Positions 16,345-25,306 of a stretch of 62,500 nt of DNA are shown piece by piece. Numbering within the stretch: position 1 is the first letter of the stretch; each line of letters starts with the position of its first letter. Origin of the DNA: an uncultured Flammeovirgaceae bacterium (GTDB lineage: Bacteria > Bacteroidota > Bacteroidia > Cytophagales > Cyclobacteriaceae); assembly GCA_937883755.1 (NCBI GenBank), contig CAKZYA010000026.1, positions 1 to 62,500 of the forward strand, in the 5' to 3' direction. The position numbers were made by a program, and so were the translations under genes. The notes under the pieces are model-generated. The model had not been told where the DNA came from and did no database searches. It was given only the letters and a program-made list of their open reading frames with translations.

Positions 16345-17718
16345 TCAAAACTCATACAGCAAATGCGCAACGCTGAAATAAACGGCTAATCCAAGCAAGT
16401 CATTGGCAGTAGTGATAAAGGGGCCGGAAGCTAAGGCAGGATTTACCCCAAAGCGATCTAGCACGAGTGGAGTAAGTGTACCCATAAAAGAAGCGAGTAA
16501 CACTACGCTAAACAAAGCGATAGCCACTACACTTGCTAACCTCAATTCTTCTCCGAATAGCAAATTAAATCCCAAAACGAGTATCCCAAGGGCTAAGCCA
16601 TTAATTAGCGCAACAATCAGCACTTTTACCAAGCGTTTTGTCAACTGATCGCCAAACACGGACGAAGTTGCCAGACTTTGCACTACCAACGAGGATGATT
16701 GAATACCTACGTTTCCACCAGTTGCCGTGATAAGGGGAATGAAGAATGCCATAGCCGGTACTAAGGCAATATCTGCCTCGAAAATGCCAATAAACCGAGC
16801 TCCTAATAGTCCACCTACCATACCAATAATCAACCAGGGTAGGCGGGCTTTAGAGAGTAACCAGACACTATCGCTGCGCTCTTCAACATCACCAGAGATA
16901 CCCGCCATCAACTGACGTTCTTCCTCAGCCATTTCAGTAATCACATCAACAATATCGTCAATGGTGATCCGGCCAACTAACCGTTCCAGTACATCTACTA
17001 CGGGTACTACCTCCAAGTCGTACTTTTGCATGATTTCGGCTACTTCTTCCTCCTCCATAAAGGTAGGTACCGAAATAATCTCACTATCGTAAATATCAGC
17101 AATCTTGGTCTGATCTTGTGATAGAATAATTCGCTTCAACGAGACTTTGCCTAACAGGCGATTTTTATCGTCTACTACATATACTGAATACAGTTTGTCT
17201 ACTTTTCCCGCCTGCCGACGAATTTCTTCAATACACTGAAGGATATTCCAGTTAATATCCACCTTGATTAGCTCTTTCGCCATCAGCCCACCCGCCCGAT
17301 CTTCCTCGTAGCGAATGAGATCTTTCACGTGGCGAGCCCGCTCGGCATTTTGCATGCGGTCAATCACCTCTTCGCGAGTTTGAATCGGCAGGCGATTCAG
17401 AATATCGGCTCCATCATCCGAATCGAGATAATCTATAAAATTAGCCAGTTCTTCCGCTGAGAAATTTTTCAGAAAAGCAGTCTGATCTTCCTCCTCGATC
17501 TCAACAATAACATCCGCTGCCTTCTCCTTATCTAACAGTTTGAGGATATACTTTGACTCTTCTGTATTGAGCTCGTAGAGCACCGTAAGAATATCGACTG
17601 CATTGGCCTCCACCATACTTTCCTGCACCACATCGTAGGCATCTTGGGTAATAGCTTCCCTTATCCAGTCTAGGTAGGCTGGAGATACTTCAAACGGAAA
17701 AAGAGTTATTGCTTCCAA
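16345..17718 (-). CDS. mgtE: Magnesium transporter MgtE
   Basis: A 457-residue protein with the full MgtE layout: an N-terminal superhelical MgtE-N domain (about 30-130), a tandem CBS pair (about 135-255, including VVPVVDVLERLVGRITIDDI), a plug helix, and five membrane helices (about 285-455). The signature PAMAFFIPLITATGGNVGIQ is present before SSSLVVQSLA. MgtE is a Mg2+-gated Mg2+ channel in the inner membrane; the CBS domains close it when cytosolic Mg2+ is high. Its start overlaps the end of rsmA by 13 bases, so it is translated from the rsmA message. Confidence 0.95.
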   Translation of the reverse strand: MEAITLFPFEVSPAYLDWIREAITQDAYDVVQESMVEANAVDILTVLYELNTEESKYILKLLDKEKAADVIVEIEEEDQTAFLKNFSAEELANFIDYLDSDDGADILNRLPIQTREEVIDRMQNAERARHVKDLIRYEEDRAGGLMAKELIKVDINWNILQCIEEIRRQAGKVDKLYSVYVVDDKNRLLGKVSLKRIILSQDQTKIADIYDSEIISVPTFMEEEEVAEIMQKYDLEVVPVVDVLERLVGRITIDDIVDVITEMAEEERQLMAGISGDVEERSDSVWLLSKARLPWLIIGMVGGLLGARFIGIFEADIALVPAMAFFIPLITATGGNVGIQSSSLVVQSLATSSVFGDQLTKRLVKVLIVALINGLALGILVLGFNLLFGEELRLASVVAIALFSVVLLASFMGTLTPLVLDRFGVNPALASGPFITTANDLLGLAVYFSVAHLLYEF

Positions 17719-18482
17719 GACTGCTCAATTTGTTGGGTAAGCTGCACAAAATCTCCTACTGATAGTTGTTCTGCTCGCAGGTTCAACGTAGATAACTGTC
17801 GGATTGACTCGGGCAAATTTAGCGGTTTCAGGGCGTTACGCAAGGTCTTCCGTCGGTTTTGAAATCCTTGCTTCACCACTCTTCTAAACAAGGTTTCGTC
17901 GCAAGAAAGTTGTTGTATAGCATTGCGTTTCAGCCGAATTACTGCCGAGCGTACCTTGGGCGGAGGATGAAAAACTTGAGGTTCCACAGTAAGCAGATAC
18001 TCAATATCGTAATAAGCTTGTAGTAGTACGCTCAGAATTCCGTAGGTTTTATTGCCGGGGGGTGAGCAAATCCGGTCAGCCACTTCTTTTTGTACCATAC
18101 CTACTATCTCAGGAATAGCATTGCGATGATCGAGTACTTTGAAAAAGATTTGAGACGAAATATTATAAGGAAAGTTACCGATGATAGCGAGTGGGTTGGG
18201 TAGTATGGTTAAGTCAGTCCTTAGGAAGTCTTGGTGCAAGATAGGTAAAGCTGGATACTTCTGTTTTAGATAGTCCACCGATTCATCATCTACTTCAATT
18301 ACAGTAGTTTGATACTGTAACTGTTGAATAAGAAACTGGGTAAGTACCCCTGTTCCTGGTCCTACTTCTAAGAGATGCTCGTAGTTACCATGTCCGCTCA
18401 AGCTATCTACAATCTTCTGGGCAATGTTCTGGTCTTTGAGAAAATGCTGACCTAAAAACTTCTTGGGACGGACTCCTGCCAT
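17706..18482 (-). CDS. rsmA: 16S rRNA dimethyladenosine transferase RsmA (KsgA)
   Basis: A 258-residue methyltransferase that dimethylates two adjacent adenines in the 3'-terminal helix of 16S rRNA. It shows VRPKKFLGQHFLKD at the N-terminus, the SAM motif LLEVGPGTGVLT, the catalytic NFPYNISSQI and PPPKVRSAVIRL. The ATG at 18482 was chosen because the family N-terminus begins there; an ATG at 18533 is in frame but would add 17 unusual residues. mgtE overlaps its end. It diverges from the aminopeptidase gene, and the intervening 98 bases must hold both promoters. Confidence 0.95.
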   Translation of the reverse strand: MAGVRPKKFLGQHFLKDQNIAQKIVDSLSGHGNYEHLLEVGPGTGVLTQFLIQQLQYQTTVIEVDDESVDYLKQKYPALPILHQDFLRTDLTILPNPLAIIGNFPYNISSQIFFKVLDHRNAIPEIVGMVQKEVADRICSPPGNKTYGILSVLLQAYYDIEYLLTVEPQVFHPPPKVRSAVIRLKRNAIQQLSCDETLFRRVVKQGFQNRRKTLRNALKPLNLPESIRQLSTLNLRAEQLSVGDFVQLTQQIEQSWKQ

Positions 18483-18580
18483 GGCGTTTTTTGTTATCGG
18501 AAAGGTAACGGATGAAAGCGAGTGATTCGTCATTGATTGTCAAAAACATTATTAAATTGCGTTGAAAAATAATATTACCC

Positions 18581-20020
18581 ATGTCCATTAAACTGAAAAC
18601 ATCAAAAGCAGTAAAAGATAAAGATGACGTGATTGTGTTGTTGGGGAGCGGCGATTCAGAAGAAACATACGTATTAAGCGATATTGAGCAACAGTATCTT
18701 CAGAAACAGCTAAAGAGTAAAAAAGACGTTATTGCCGTTAACCAGTACCAACGCTGGGTATTTCTGGTTTCTCCCGTAACCGAAGAGTCGGCGGAGTACG
18801 CATTAGAAACCTATCGTAAGCGAGGTGCATCTCTCTACCAAACGTTGAAGCAGGAAGGAGTAAAAAAAATCAAAATTAGTGGTGGGGAAACAGCGCAAAT
18901 TTTAGCTCTTACCGAAGGTCTTGCGCTAGCGGCTTATCAATTCTCCACTTATCGTAAAGATCTGAAAGAGAATCTATCCAGCAATGTGAAAGAGGTGAGC
19001 TTAGTGCATCCAGAAGTAAGTAGTCGTGATGTACAAGAAGTCAATAACATCGTAGCTGGAACATTTCTAGCCCGCAATTTGGTGAACGAACCAGTAATTT
19101 CACTGAATGCCGAAAAACTAAGCAGAGCCTTTAAAAAAGCAGGAAAAGATAGTGGTTTTAAGGTTGAAGTTTTCGATAAAGCTAAAATTAAATCTTTAAA
19201 AATGGGCGGTTTGTTGGGCGTAAATGCCGGGAGCCCAGACCCTCCTACTTTCAATATTTTGGAATATAAGTCTGACAAAGCAGTTAACAAGCAGCCTTAT
19301 GTGATTGTCGGTAAGGGAGTAACCTACGATACGGGTGGGTTGAGCCTGAAGCCCTCTACCTCGATGGACACTATGAAATCGGACATGGGTGGTTCGGCTG
19401 CTGTGATTGGTACGATGGTAGCAGTTGCCAAAAATAAATTACCGATTCACCTCATTGGCCTGGTTCCAGCTACCGATAACCGCCCTGGTGGTAATGCTAT
19501 TGTACCAGGTGATGTGATTACTATATCAGACGGCACCACGGTAGAAGTATTAAATACCGACGCAGAAGGTCGGTTGATTTTGGCGGATGCTTTGTCATTT
19601 GCTAAGAAGTATAAACCAGCGCTAGTCATTGACCTGGCTACCTTGACGGGAGCTGCTGCCGTAGCTATTGGTAAAGAAGGTATGGTGATGATGGGAAGTG
19701 ATTCTGATGATTATAAAAATCAGCTTAAACAAGCAGGCGAAGCAACCTACGAACGGTTAGTAGAATTTCCATTGTGGAAAGAGTACCGAGATTATCTGAA
19801 ATCAGACATTGCTGACCTAAAAAATATTGGTGGGCGCATGGCTGGGGCAATTACTGCTGGAATGTTCCTCAAGCACTTTACCGATTATGCATGGATACAC
19901 CTAGACATTGCCGGAGTTGCATTTCTGGATAGTCTGGATAGCTACCGAGGCAAAAATGGAACTGGAGCTGGGGTACGCTTGTTGTACCACTTTTTTAAGA
20001 AGTTAGCTCACTCAGCATAG
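18581..20020 (+). CDS. Leucyl aminopeptidase, M17 family
   Basis: A 479-residue M17 metallopeptidase. The C-terminal catalytic domain has the metal and substrate residues in KGVTYDTGGLSLKP, SDMGGSAAV and NTDAEGRLILADALSF, plus the active-site Lys of VGKGV. M17 enzymes are hexameric dizinc exopeptidases that release N-terminal residues, preferring Leu. The N-terminal domain (about 1-170) is divergent, as is usual. There is no signal peptide, so it is cytoplasmic. pdxA follows after six bases, so the two are co-transcribed. Confidence 0.95.
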   Translation: MSIKLKTSKAVKDKDDVIVLLGSGDSEETYVLSDIEQQYLQKQLKSKKDVIAVNQYQRWVFLVSPVTEESAEYALETYRKRGASLYQTLKQEGVKKIKISGGETAQILALTEGLALAAYQFSTYRKDLKENLSSNVKEVSLVHPEVSSRDVQEVNNIVAGTFLARNLVNEPVISLNAEKLSRAFKKAGKDSGFKVEVFDKAKIKSLKMGGLLGVNAGSPDPPTFNILEYKSDKAVNKQPYVIVGKGVTYDTGGLSLKPSTSMDTMKSDMGGSAAVIGTMVAVAKNKLPIHLIGLVPATDNRPGGNAIVPGDVITISDGTTVEVLNTDAEGRLILADALSFAKKYKPALVIDLATLTGAAAVAIGKEGMVMMGSDSDDYKNQLKQAGEATYERLVEFPLWKEYRDYLKSDIADLKNIGGRMAGAITAGMFLKHFTDYAWIHLDIAGVAFLDSLDSYRGKNGTGAGVRLLYHFFKKLAHSA

Positions 20021-20026
20021 AATATT

Positions 20027-21133
20027 ATGCAGCAAACTACACAAAATGAGACTATCCACTCCAACCAATGGGCAAAATCTAAAGCAAAGCCTAAGCGAGG
20101 CAACGCTCCAGTGATTGCTATCAGTATTGGTGATGTAAATGGAGTAGGGCCTGAGGTGACGATTAAAGCCCTAAATGATAAGCGGATACTGAGCCAAATG
20201 ACCCCAATCATTTTTGGATCGGCGAAAGTAGTATCTTACTACCGCAAGCAATGTGATTTAGAGCAGCTTAACTTTATGACAATTAAAGACCTGGGTAATA
20301 TTGCCTACGGCAAAGTAAATGTGTACAACTGTTGGCAGGAAGTAGTTGAATTACACCCTGGGAAAGTAACTGAAACAGGTGGGCAAGCGGCCTGGAAAGC
20401 CTTGGATCAAGCTACTCAAGCCTTAAAGGATCAAGTAGTATCCGCAATCGTCACGGCTCCAATCAACAAAAATAATATTCAGAACGAAGCCTTCAGTTTT
20501 CCAGGGCATACGGAGTTTATGGCGAAAACCTTTGAAGCCGAAGAACACCTGATGCTCTTGGTACACGAAGATCTGCGAATAGGAGTGGTGACTGGGCACG
20601 TACCACTACACCAGGTAAGTCAGAAAATTACTCGCAGTAAGGTTCGGCAGAAAGTGCTGCTAATGGAGCAATCGCTACGGCAAGATTTTGGTGTGCTGAA
20701 ACCTCGGATTGCGGTACTAGGGCTAAACCCACACGCGGGTGAAAATGGTCTGCTGGGCTCAGAAGAGCAGGATATCATACTTCCGGTTATCCAAGAGCTG
20801 AAAGAAAAAGGGAAATTAGTGTTCGGCCCATTTCCGTCTGATGGCTTCTTTGGAGCATTTATGCAGCAGCAGTTTGATGGAGTACTAGCAATGTACCACG
20901 ATCAGGGGTTAATTCCCTTTAAAACGTTAGCCTTTGAAAAAGGAGTGAATTTCACCGCCGGACTTCCAGTAGTACGCACTTCACCAGATCATGGTACTGC
21001 TTATGATATCGCCGGTAAAAACCAAGCAAATGCCGAATCGATGCGGGAAGCATTGTATCTAGCTTGCGATGTTGTAAACCAACGAGAGCAAATTGCAACG
21101 TACACTCAGCCTGAAGGAGCTAAAGCTGAGTAA
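20027..21133 (+). CDS. pdxA: 4-hydroxythreonine-4-phosphate dehydrogenase PdxA
   Basis: A 368-residue enzyme of pyridoxal 5'-phosphate biosynthesis (DXP-dependent route). Family features are AISIGDVNGVGPEVTIKAL, VTAPINKNNI, FPGHTEFMAK, LNPHAGENGLLG, FPSDGFFG, AMYHDQGLIPFK and RTSPDHGTAYDIAG, with the metal-binding His residues present. The first 27 residues (up to GNAPVIA) form an extra charged N-terminal tail; no later ATG fits better. It ends five bases from the convergent DUF2256 gene. Confidence 0.96.
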   Translation: MQQTTQNETIHSNQWAKSKAKPKRGNAPVIAISIGDVNGVGPEVTIKALNDKRILSQMTPIIFGSAKVVSYYRKQCDLEQLNFMTIKDLGNIAYGKVNVYNCWQEVVELHPGKVTETGGQAAWKALDQATQALKDQVVSAIVTAPINKNNIQNEAFSFPGHTEFMAKTFEAEEHLMLLVHEDLRIGVVTGHVPLHQVSQKITRSKVRQKVLLMEQSLRQDFGVLKPRIAVLGLNPHAGENGLLGSEEQDIILPVIQELKEKGKLVFGPFPSDGFFGAFMQQQFDGVLAMYHDQGLIPFKTLAFEKGVNFTAGLPVVRTSPDHGTAYDIAGKNQANAESMREALYLACDVVNQREQIATYTQPEGAKAE

Positions 21134-21138
21134 ATTGG

Positions 21139-21306
21139 CTAATTAGAAGTGCTAGGCGAAACTTTGTTCTTACTTCGGCGGCAGCATTCGCTACAATAGA
21201 CTACCTCATCCCAGACATCTTTCCATTTTTTGCGCCAGGTGAATGGTCGTTGACAGACGGGGCAAATTTTGGTGGGTAAATCGCCTTTTTTGCGGTGTTT
21301 GGCCAA
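21139..21306 (-). CDS. DUF2256 zinc-ribbon-like mini-protein
   Basis: A 55-residue protein with KICPVCQRPFTWRKKW and YCSECCRR, the DUF2256 signature, with paired Cys residues suitable for metal binding. Its function is unknown; the family is common in marine bacteria. No ATG is available: an in-frame stop lies three codons upstream, and the family N-terminus is reached only from TTG at 21306 (MAKHRKKGDLPTK). That TTG is two bases after the TAG of porT, so translation is probably coupled to porT. Confidence 0.85.
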   Translation of the reverse strand: MAKHRKKGDLPTKICPVCQRPFTWRKKWKDVWDEVVYCSECCRRSKNKVSPSTSN

Positions 21307-21308
21307 AT

Positions 21309-22073
21309 CTATTCAAAAAGCAAGTAGAAGGTAATAGTGTTAGTCGCTATCTGAGTGAGCGGGCGAGAGTAGCGATTTTCATTGCTACTCAAAATATTGG
21401 TGATGCCACGGGAGTAGCGTACTTCGGGGGCGAACTTAAAAAGGGGGAAGTAGATATCCATCCCAAAGCCAGCTTGTATAGAGAAGTTCGTGCTTTCAGT
21501 GAGCAGACGGTCGCTTTCATTACCGCCCTTATCTTGACCAGTAGCCTCAATGCCTATCTCAGCTCCACCTACCAGGTACATCCGGTGGTTACCTCTACGA
21601 ACCGATTTATATTTGAACAGTACTGGAACCTCAATAAAAGTGGACTCCACTATTTGCTGATCGGTTACTAGCATCCCATTCTGAATATAGCGGTAATCTA
21701 GCTGATTCTCATAAAAAACCACTTCAGGAACTACCCGCAGATCCAGATAATCAGCCAGGCGAAAGTTGGCAATTAAGCCGAGTGAGAAACCAAAAGAATT
21801 GGCAGCCATCACGGATTGTAAAGAATCAAACTCCGGAGTTGTAAACCGATCGTTGAACTGGACACGAAAGTTGGAGGAGTGCATCCCGATGGCAAAGCCG
21901 TAGTGTAGCCAGCGGTTGTCATAGTTAGGCAAATTATCAGATTTGGCGTAGTACTTACCGTTGGGTTGTTGAGCCAAGGCAGTTGTCATCAGGCCAAAAG
22001 CTAGAAAAACCGTTAAAATACCTCTTTGCCAATATAAATAGCAATTATTCCAGATGTGGATGTTCTGTGCCAT
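21309..22073 (-). CDS. porT: Type IX secretion system beta-barrel protein PorT
   Basis: A 254-residue outer-membrane beta-barrel protein with a hydrophobic export signal ending in TTALAQ. It contains WLHYGFAIGMHSSNFRVQF, VVPEVVFYENQLDYRY, STFIEVPVLFKYKS, YLVGGAEIGIE and LFKFAPEVRYSRGI, a PorT-like pattern of the PorT/outer-membrane-barrel group, and ends with aromatic YLLFE. PorT is needed for type IX secretion in Porphyromonas and Flavobacterium. Its place next to the menaquinone methyltransferase gene is, as far as I recall, common in Bacteroidota and supports the call. A general outer-membrane barrel protein is the alternative. Confidence 0.85.
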   Translation of the reverse strand: MAQNIHIWNNCYLYWQRGILTVFLAFGLMTTALAQQPNGKYYAKSDNLPNYDNRWLHYGFAIGMHSSNFRVQFNDRFTTPEFDSLQSVMAANSFGFSLGLIANFRLADYLDLRVVPEVVFYENQLDYRYIQNGMLVTDQQIVESTFIEVPVLFKYKSVRRGNHRMYLVGGAEIGIEATGQDKGGNESDRLLTESTNFSIQAGFGMDIYFPLFKFAPEVRYSRGITNILSSNENRYSRPLTQIATNTITFYLLFE

Positions 22074-22114
22074 ATTTCATTATCACCTGTTCGTGGCAGC
22101 ACTTGTAAAATATC

Positions 22115-22255
22115 AAGGCTTCCGATTTTAGTACCTCAGTGTAGCTTTAAAGTTTCTGAGGTTATGTACCCCAAGTGCAACGATGACAGTATCAAATATA
22201 TTATCGTAAAAGTACAATCTTTCCGAGTTATCTAGCTAGAGTTTACCTCAGTTTT
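22115..22255 (-). pseudogene. Decayed internal fragment of a second menG/ubiE gene
   Basis: The minus strand at 22161-22229 reads NSERLYFYDNIFDTVIV then ALGVHN, against DSEGLRFDDNIFDAAIV then AFGVRN in the intact gene 600 bases upstream. DNA similarity extends on both sides: GGTACTAAAATCGG corresponds to GGTACTGAAACCCGG. An in-frame TAG, a small insertion and a deletion of about 13 bases break it. Most base differences are transitions. It cannot encode a methyltransferase. Confidence 0.85.
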
Positions 22256-22258
22256 AGT

Positions 22259-22351
22259 TTACTCGAACAGCAAATAGAGAGTAATTGCGTTAGCAACTAA
22301 TCGTTTCATTGGTTGAAAGTAGCGTACTTTAGATGCAAATTTGAAGAGTGG
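22259..22351 (-). pseudogene. Decayed C-terminal fragment of a second porT gene
   Basis: The minus strand reads PLFKFASKVRYF, a short junction, then VANAITLYLLFE and TAA. Intact PorT reads PLFKFAPEVRYS, 15 more residues, and then IATNTITFYLLFE with a stop. The relic therefore keeps frame and stop codon but has lost the intervening residues and everything upstream. It lies directly before the menG relic, which is the order left by a tandem menG-porT duplication. Confidence 0.85.
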
Positions 22352-22423
22352 ATTTAGTCAACTGCTTATCTAAATACTCTGGGAGCCTAAGTAAACAAGA
22401 CTAATCCGAATCTCAATAGTACG

Positions 22424-23152
22424 TTAAGAGATTTTCTTACCAGTGTAAATGGAGCTTATGCCAAATGTAAGTGCTTTGCATCGTGTTTCGGTATAGCCTG
22501 CCCGCTGTAATGCCTGTAAGAAAGCCTGCCCATCCGGAAAAGCCTGCACCGATTCTGGCAAGTAGGTATAAGCTGATTGGTCTTTAGAGATAACTTTGCC
22601 AATTAGCGGTAAGATGTTTTTGAAGTAAAAACTATATAACTGTTTCATCGGAAACCGGGTAGGTTTAGAAAACTCTAGCACTACTAGCCTGCCGCCGGGT
22701 TTCAGTACCCGAAATATATCTTCTAGTCCGTTATGCAGGTTTTCAAAGTTACGTACCCCGAAAGCAACGATAGCAGCATCGAATATATTGTCGTCAAAAC
22801 GCAATCCTTCTGAGTCGCCCAAGCGAAGTTCAATTCGGTCGTCTAACTGACGGCGTTTTAATTTTTTTCGTCCCATATCCAGCATTCCGTCTGAAATATC
22901 TACCCCGATTACTTTATCCGGGTTGAGTGCCAGAGCCTCAATGGCAAAATCAGCGGTGCCTGTCGCAATATCTAGAATCTGCTTCGGCTGATGGGGTTTA
23001 AGTAACTTGATAGCCTGCTTTCGCCAATAAATATCAATACCTAAACTTAGAAGGTGATTGAGCAAGTCGTAGCGCCGACTAATGTTGTTAAACATCTGGG
23101 CTACCTGCTCTTTTTTAGAAGATGCTTGGTCTTTATAAGGAACTACGGCCAT
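22424..23152 (-). CDS. menG: Demethylmenaquinone methyltransferase MenG (UbiE)
   Basis: A 242-residue SAM-dependent methyltransferase that performs the last step of menaquinone synthesis. It shows YDLLNHLLSLGID near the N-terminus, SAM motif ILDIATGTADFAIEA, acidic VIGVDISDGML, FGVRNFENL and LKPGGRLVVLEFSKP, all typical of the UbiE/MenG family. Bacteroidota use menaquinone, so MenG is the better name. The length is normal. The region downstream contains remnants of a second copy. The OmpA-family gene lies 60 bases upstream on the same strand. Confidence 0.96.
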   Translation of the reverse strand: MAVVPYKDQASSKKEQVAQMFNNISRRYDLLNHLLSLGIDIYWRKQAIKLLKPHQPKQILDIATGTADFAIEALALNPDKVIGVDISDGMLDMGRKKLKRRQLDDRIELRLGDSEGLRFDDNIFDAAIVAFGVRNFENLHNGLEDIFRVLKPGGRLVVLEFSKPTRFPMKQLYSFYFKNILPLIGKVISKDQSAYTYLPESVQAFPDGQAFLQALQRAGYTETRCKALTFGISSIYTGKKIS

Positions 23153-23212
23153 AATCTACGAATAACCTGATTTAGTACGGTTATCCAACGGGCTGTATTG
23201 GAAATTTGTTCA

Positions 23213-25306
23213 TTACTGATTAGCGATTGTGCGGGATTCTAGCACACGCATTTCCACTCGTCGATTTAGTTCCCGACCTTCCGCTTCATCATCATTGCTG
23301 GCAATAGGATCTGTCTCCCCGTAACCTTGAGCAGTAATACGCTCTGAAGGTATGCCTTGGGTAGTTAGATAATCAACAATGGCTTGTGCTCGCTTTTGTG
23401 ATAATACTTTATTGTAGGTAGCTGACCCGATATTGTCAGTATGACCGGCAATTTCTATCCGCACTCCCGAATTTTCTTCTAGAAAGCTCTTTAGTCGGTT
23501 CAATTCGTCCTGAGATTCTTCTTTTAAACGAGCACTATTAAAATCGAAGTACACGAAATCAAGTACCATTCGGTAGTCAGTTGCTACCTGCTTTACAGGG
23601 TCTAATGTGACTTTTTTGCGGAATTCCTGGGGCTTATTTGCCATAGGTGGAATGCTTACCTTTACATTCTTGTAAATGTAGCCTGACTTCTCTACTGCGA
23701 GCACATATTCTACCGTTTGATTATTCTGAATATCAAATCGATAAATACCTTCGGCTACTTTTTGCGAGGTTAGCGTCTCATTTTGATCGCCTCCTTTCAG
23801 CGAGACCTTGGCGTCTAAGGCTTGTTGGGTAGTGGCATCCTCTACTTTCAACAATAGCTGTACTGGCTGAAGCGGATTACTTTCTTGCTGATTAACCTTT
23901 CCCAGGTTACGATTAGCCAGCCCACCTTCATCAGTCAGTTGCTTTCCACTTTTCTTATTTAACTTATCGGCTAATTGTTCGGTTTGGTCAGGAATCTCTA
24001 CCATGTAAATATCCAGGTAGCCTACGCCATCATTACGTACCGTAGCAAAATAACCTCGCTTGCCATCTTTAGTACTAACGAAGAAAATATCATCGTCAGG
24101 AGTATTAATTGGGTATCCGAGGTTAACGGGGTCATTCCAACTATCATTCTCAGCTTTGTAGACAGATTTAAAAATATCGTATCCACCCATTCCCTTTCTC
24201 CCTCGGCTACTGAAATAGAGTGTTTTACCGTCAAAATCCATAAAAACTCCATCCTCATCATAGGGAGTATTTACTGTTTCGCCCAGGTTGGTCACTTTAC
24301 CCCACTCACCGCGACGATCTTTTTCACACTTATAAAGGTCTAATCCTCCGAAGCCACCAGGGCGGTCGCTAGAAAAATAGATGGTTTGTCCATCAGGGGA
24401 AATAGTGACTGAGTTTTCGGAATAGCTAGAATTAATGTTATCACTAACGGGTTTAGGTTCGGACCAACTTCCGTCGGATCGCTGATCTGATACATAGATA
24501 TCACCATTGTTTTCATCGCGATACACGTACAATTGCTTTCCGTCAGCCGATAGAGCTAGGTTTGACTCAAAATACAGTGTATTTACTGTTTCACCAATAT
24601 TTTTGGCGGGTCCCCACTTTCCATTTTCCTTGTAAGAGATGAAAATATCCTCGTAAGCAAAGTTGTCGTCGTATACGTTTTCGTTCAGGTTATCTTCCTT
24701 ACGACGAGAAGTAAAAATCATCATTGTCTCGTCGGCATTAATTACCGGAGCATAGTCTAGACTATTAGAATTAATAGAGCCACCAATGTTCTTAATGATA
24801 AAATTACGCTCATTGGCGATAAATTCCTGACCGTTTTTACACTCGTAAATACGGCGTTTTACCTGATTTTCTGGAATTTTGTCCTCACCACGGTAGTCTT
24901 TGTCTTGTTCTAACTTCTCTAGATAAAGATTATAGTAATCAATTGCATCTTCAAACTCTAACCCATACTGGTAAGAACGAGCAATAGAATACAGCAGATC
25001 AAACTTATAGTCGGCATCCAGTTGATATACTTGTTGAAAATACGGAGTAGCTTCCCCCTTATTAATGGTTTCGCTGATAGTTGTCCCCGCCATGTAGTTA
25101 GCCTTGATGTTATTCGGGTCAAGCTGAGCTGCTTGGATGTACATTTCCTTAGCCTGTTCAGGGGCTTTCTGAACAAAGTAAATTTCATCTCCAATTTCTA
25201 CAAACTCCTTGGCTACTTGCTGATTATTTTCCTGAGCAAGAAGTGCTGCCGAAAATATACAGCTAAAGGCAAGTAATAGAGTATACTTTACAATAAGTTT
25301 ATCCAT
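23213..25306 (-). CDS. PorE-like outer-membrane OmpA-family protein (TPR, PD40 propeller, OmpA)
   Basis: A 697-residue exported protein. After a Sec signal (SAALLAQ) come tetratricopeptide repeats (residues 25-150), a PD40 beta-propeller with repeated FTSRR, YFSSDRPGGFGG and YFSSRGRKGMGGYD blades (180-430), a carboxypeptidase-regulatory-like domain (about 480-570), and an OmpA C-terminal domain (about 575-690; FDFNSARLKEES, IEIAGHTDNIGS, LSQKRAQAIVDYL). Porphyromonas PorE, a peptidoglycan-binding part of the type IX machine, has this same domain order. Proximity to porT supports a secretion role, but this architecture is frequent in Cytophagales, so the PorE call is an inference. Confidence 0.85.
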   Translation of the reverse strand: MDKLIVKYTLLLAFSCIFSAALLAQENNQQVAKEFVEIGDEIYFVQKAPEQAKEMYIQAAQLDPNNIKANYMAGTTISETINKGEATPYFQQVYQLDADYKFDLLYSIARSYQYGLEFEDAIDYYNLYLEKLEQDKDYRGEDKIPENQVKRRIYECKNGQEFIANERNFIIKNIGGSINSNSLDYAPVINADETMMIFTSRRKEDNLNENVYDDNFAYEDIFISYKENGKWGPAKNIGETVNTLYFESNLALSADGKQLYVYRDENNGDIYVSDQRSDGSWSEPKPVSDNINSSYSENSVTISPDGQTIYFSSDRPGGFGGLDLYKCEKDRRGEWGKVTNLGETVNTPYDEDGVFMDFDGKTLYFSSRGRKGMGGYDIFKSVYKAENDSWNDPVNLGYPINTPDDDIFFVSTKDGKRGYFATVRNDGVGYLDIYMVEIPDQTEQLADKLNKKSGKQLTDEGGLANRNLGKVNQQESNPLQPVQLLLKVEDATTQQALDAKVSLKGGDQNETLTSQKVAEGIYRFDIQNNQTVEYVLAVEKSGYIYKNVKVSIPPMANKPQEFRKKVTLDPVKQVATDYRMVLDFVYFDFNSARLKEESQDELNRLKSFLEENSGVRIEIAGHTDNIGSATYNKVLSQKRAQAIVDYLTTQGIPSERITAQGYGETDPIASNDDEAEGRELNRRVEMRVLESRTIANQ

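Noticed and set aside
21309-21671. Plus-strand frame opposite porT
   Set aside because: It is antisense to a clear beta-barrel gene and shows no domain.
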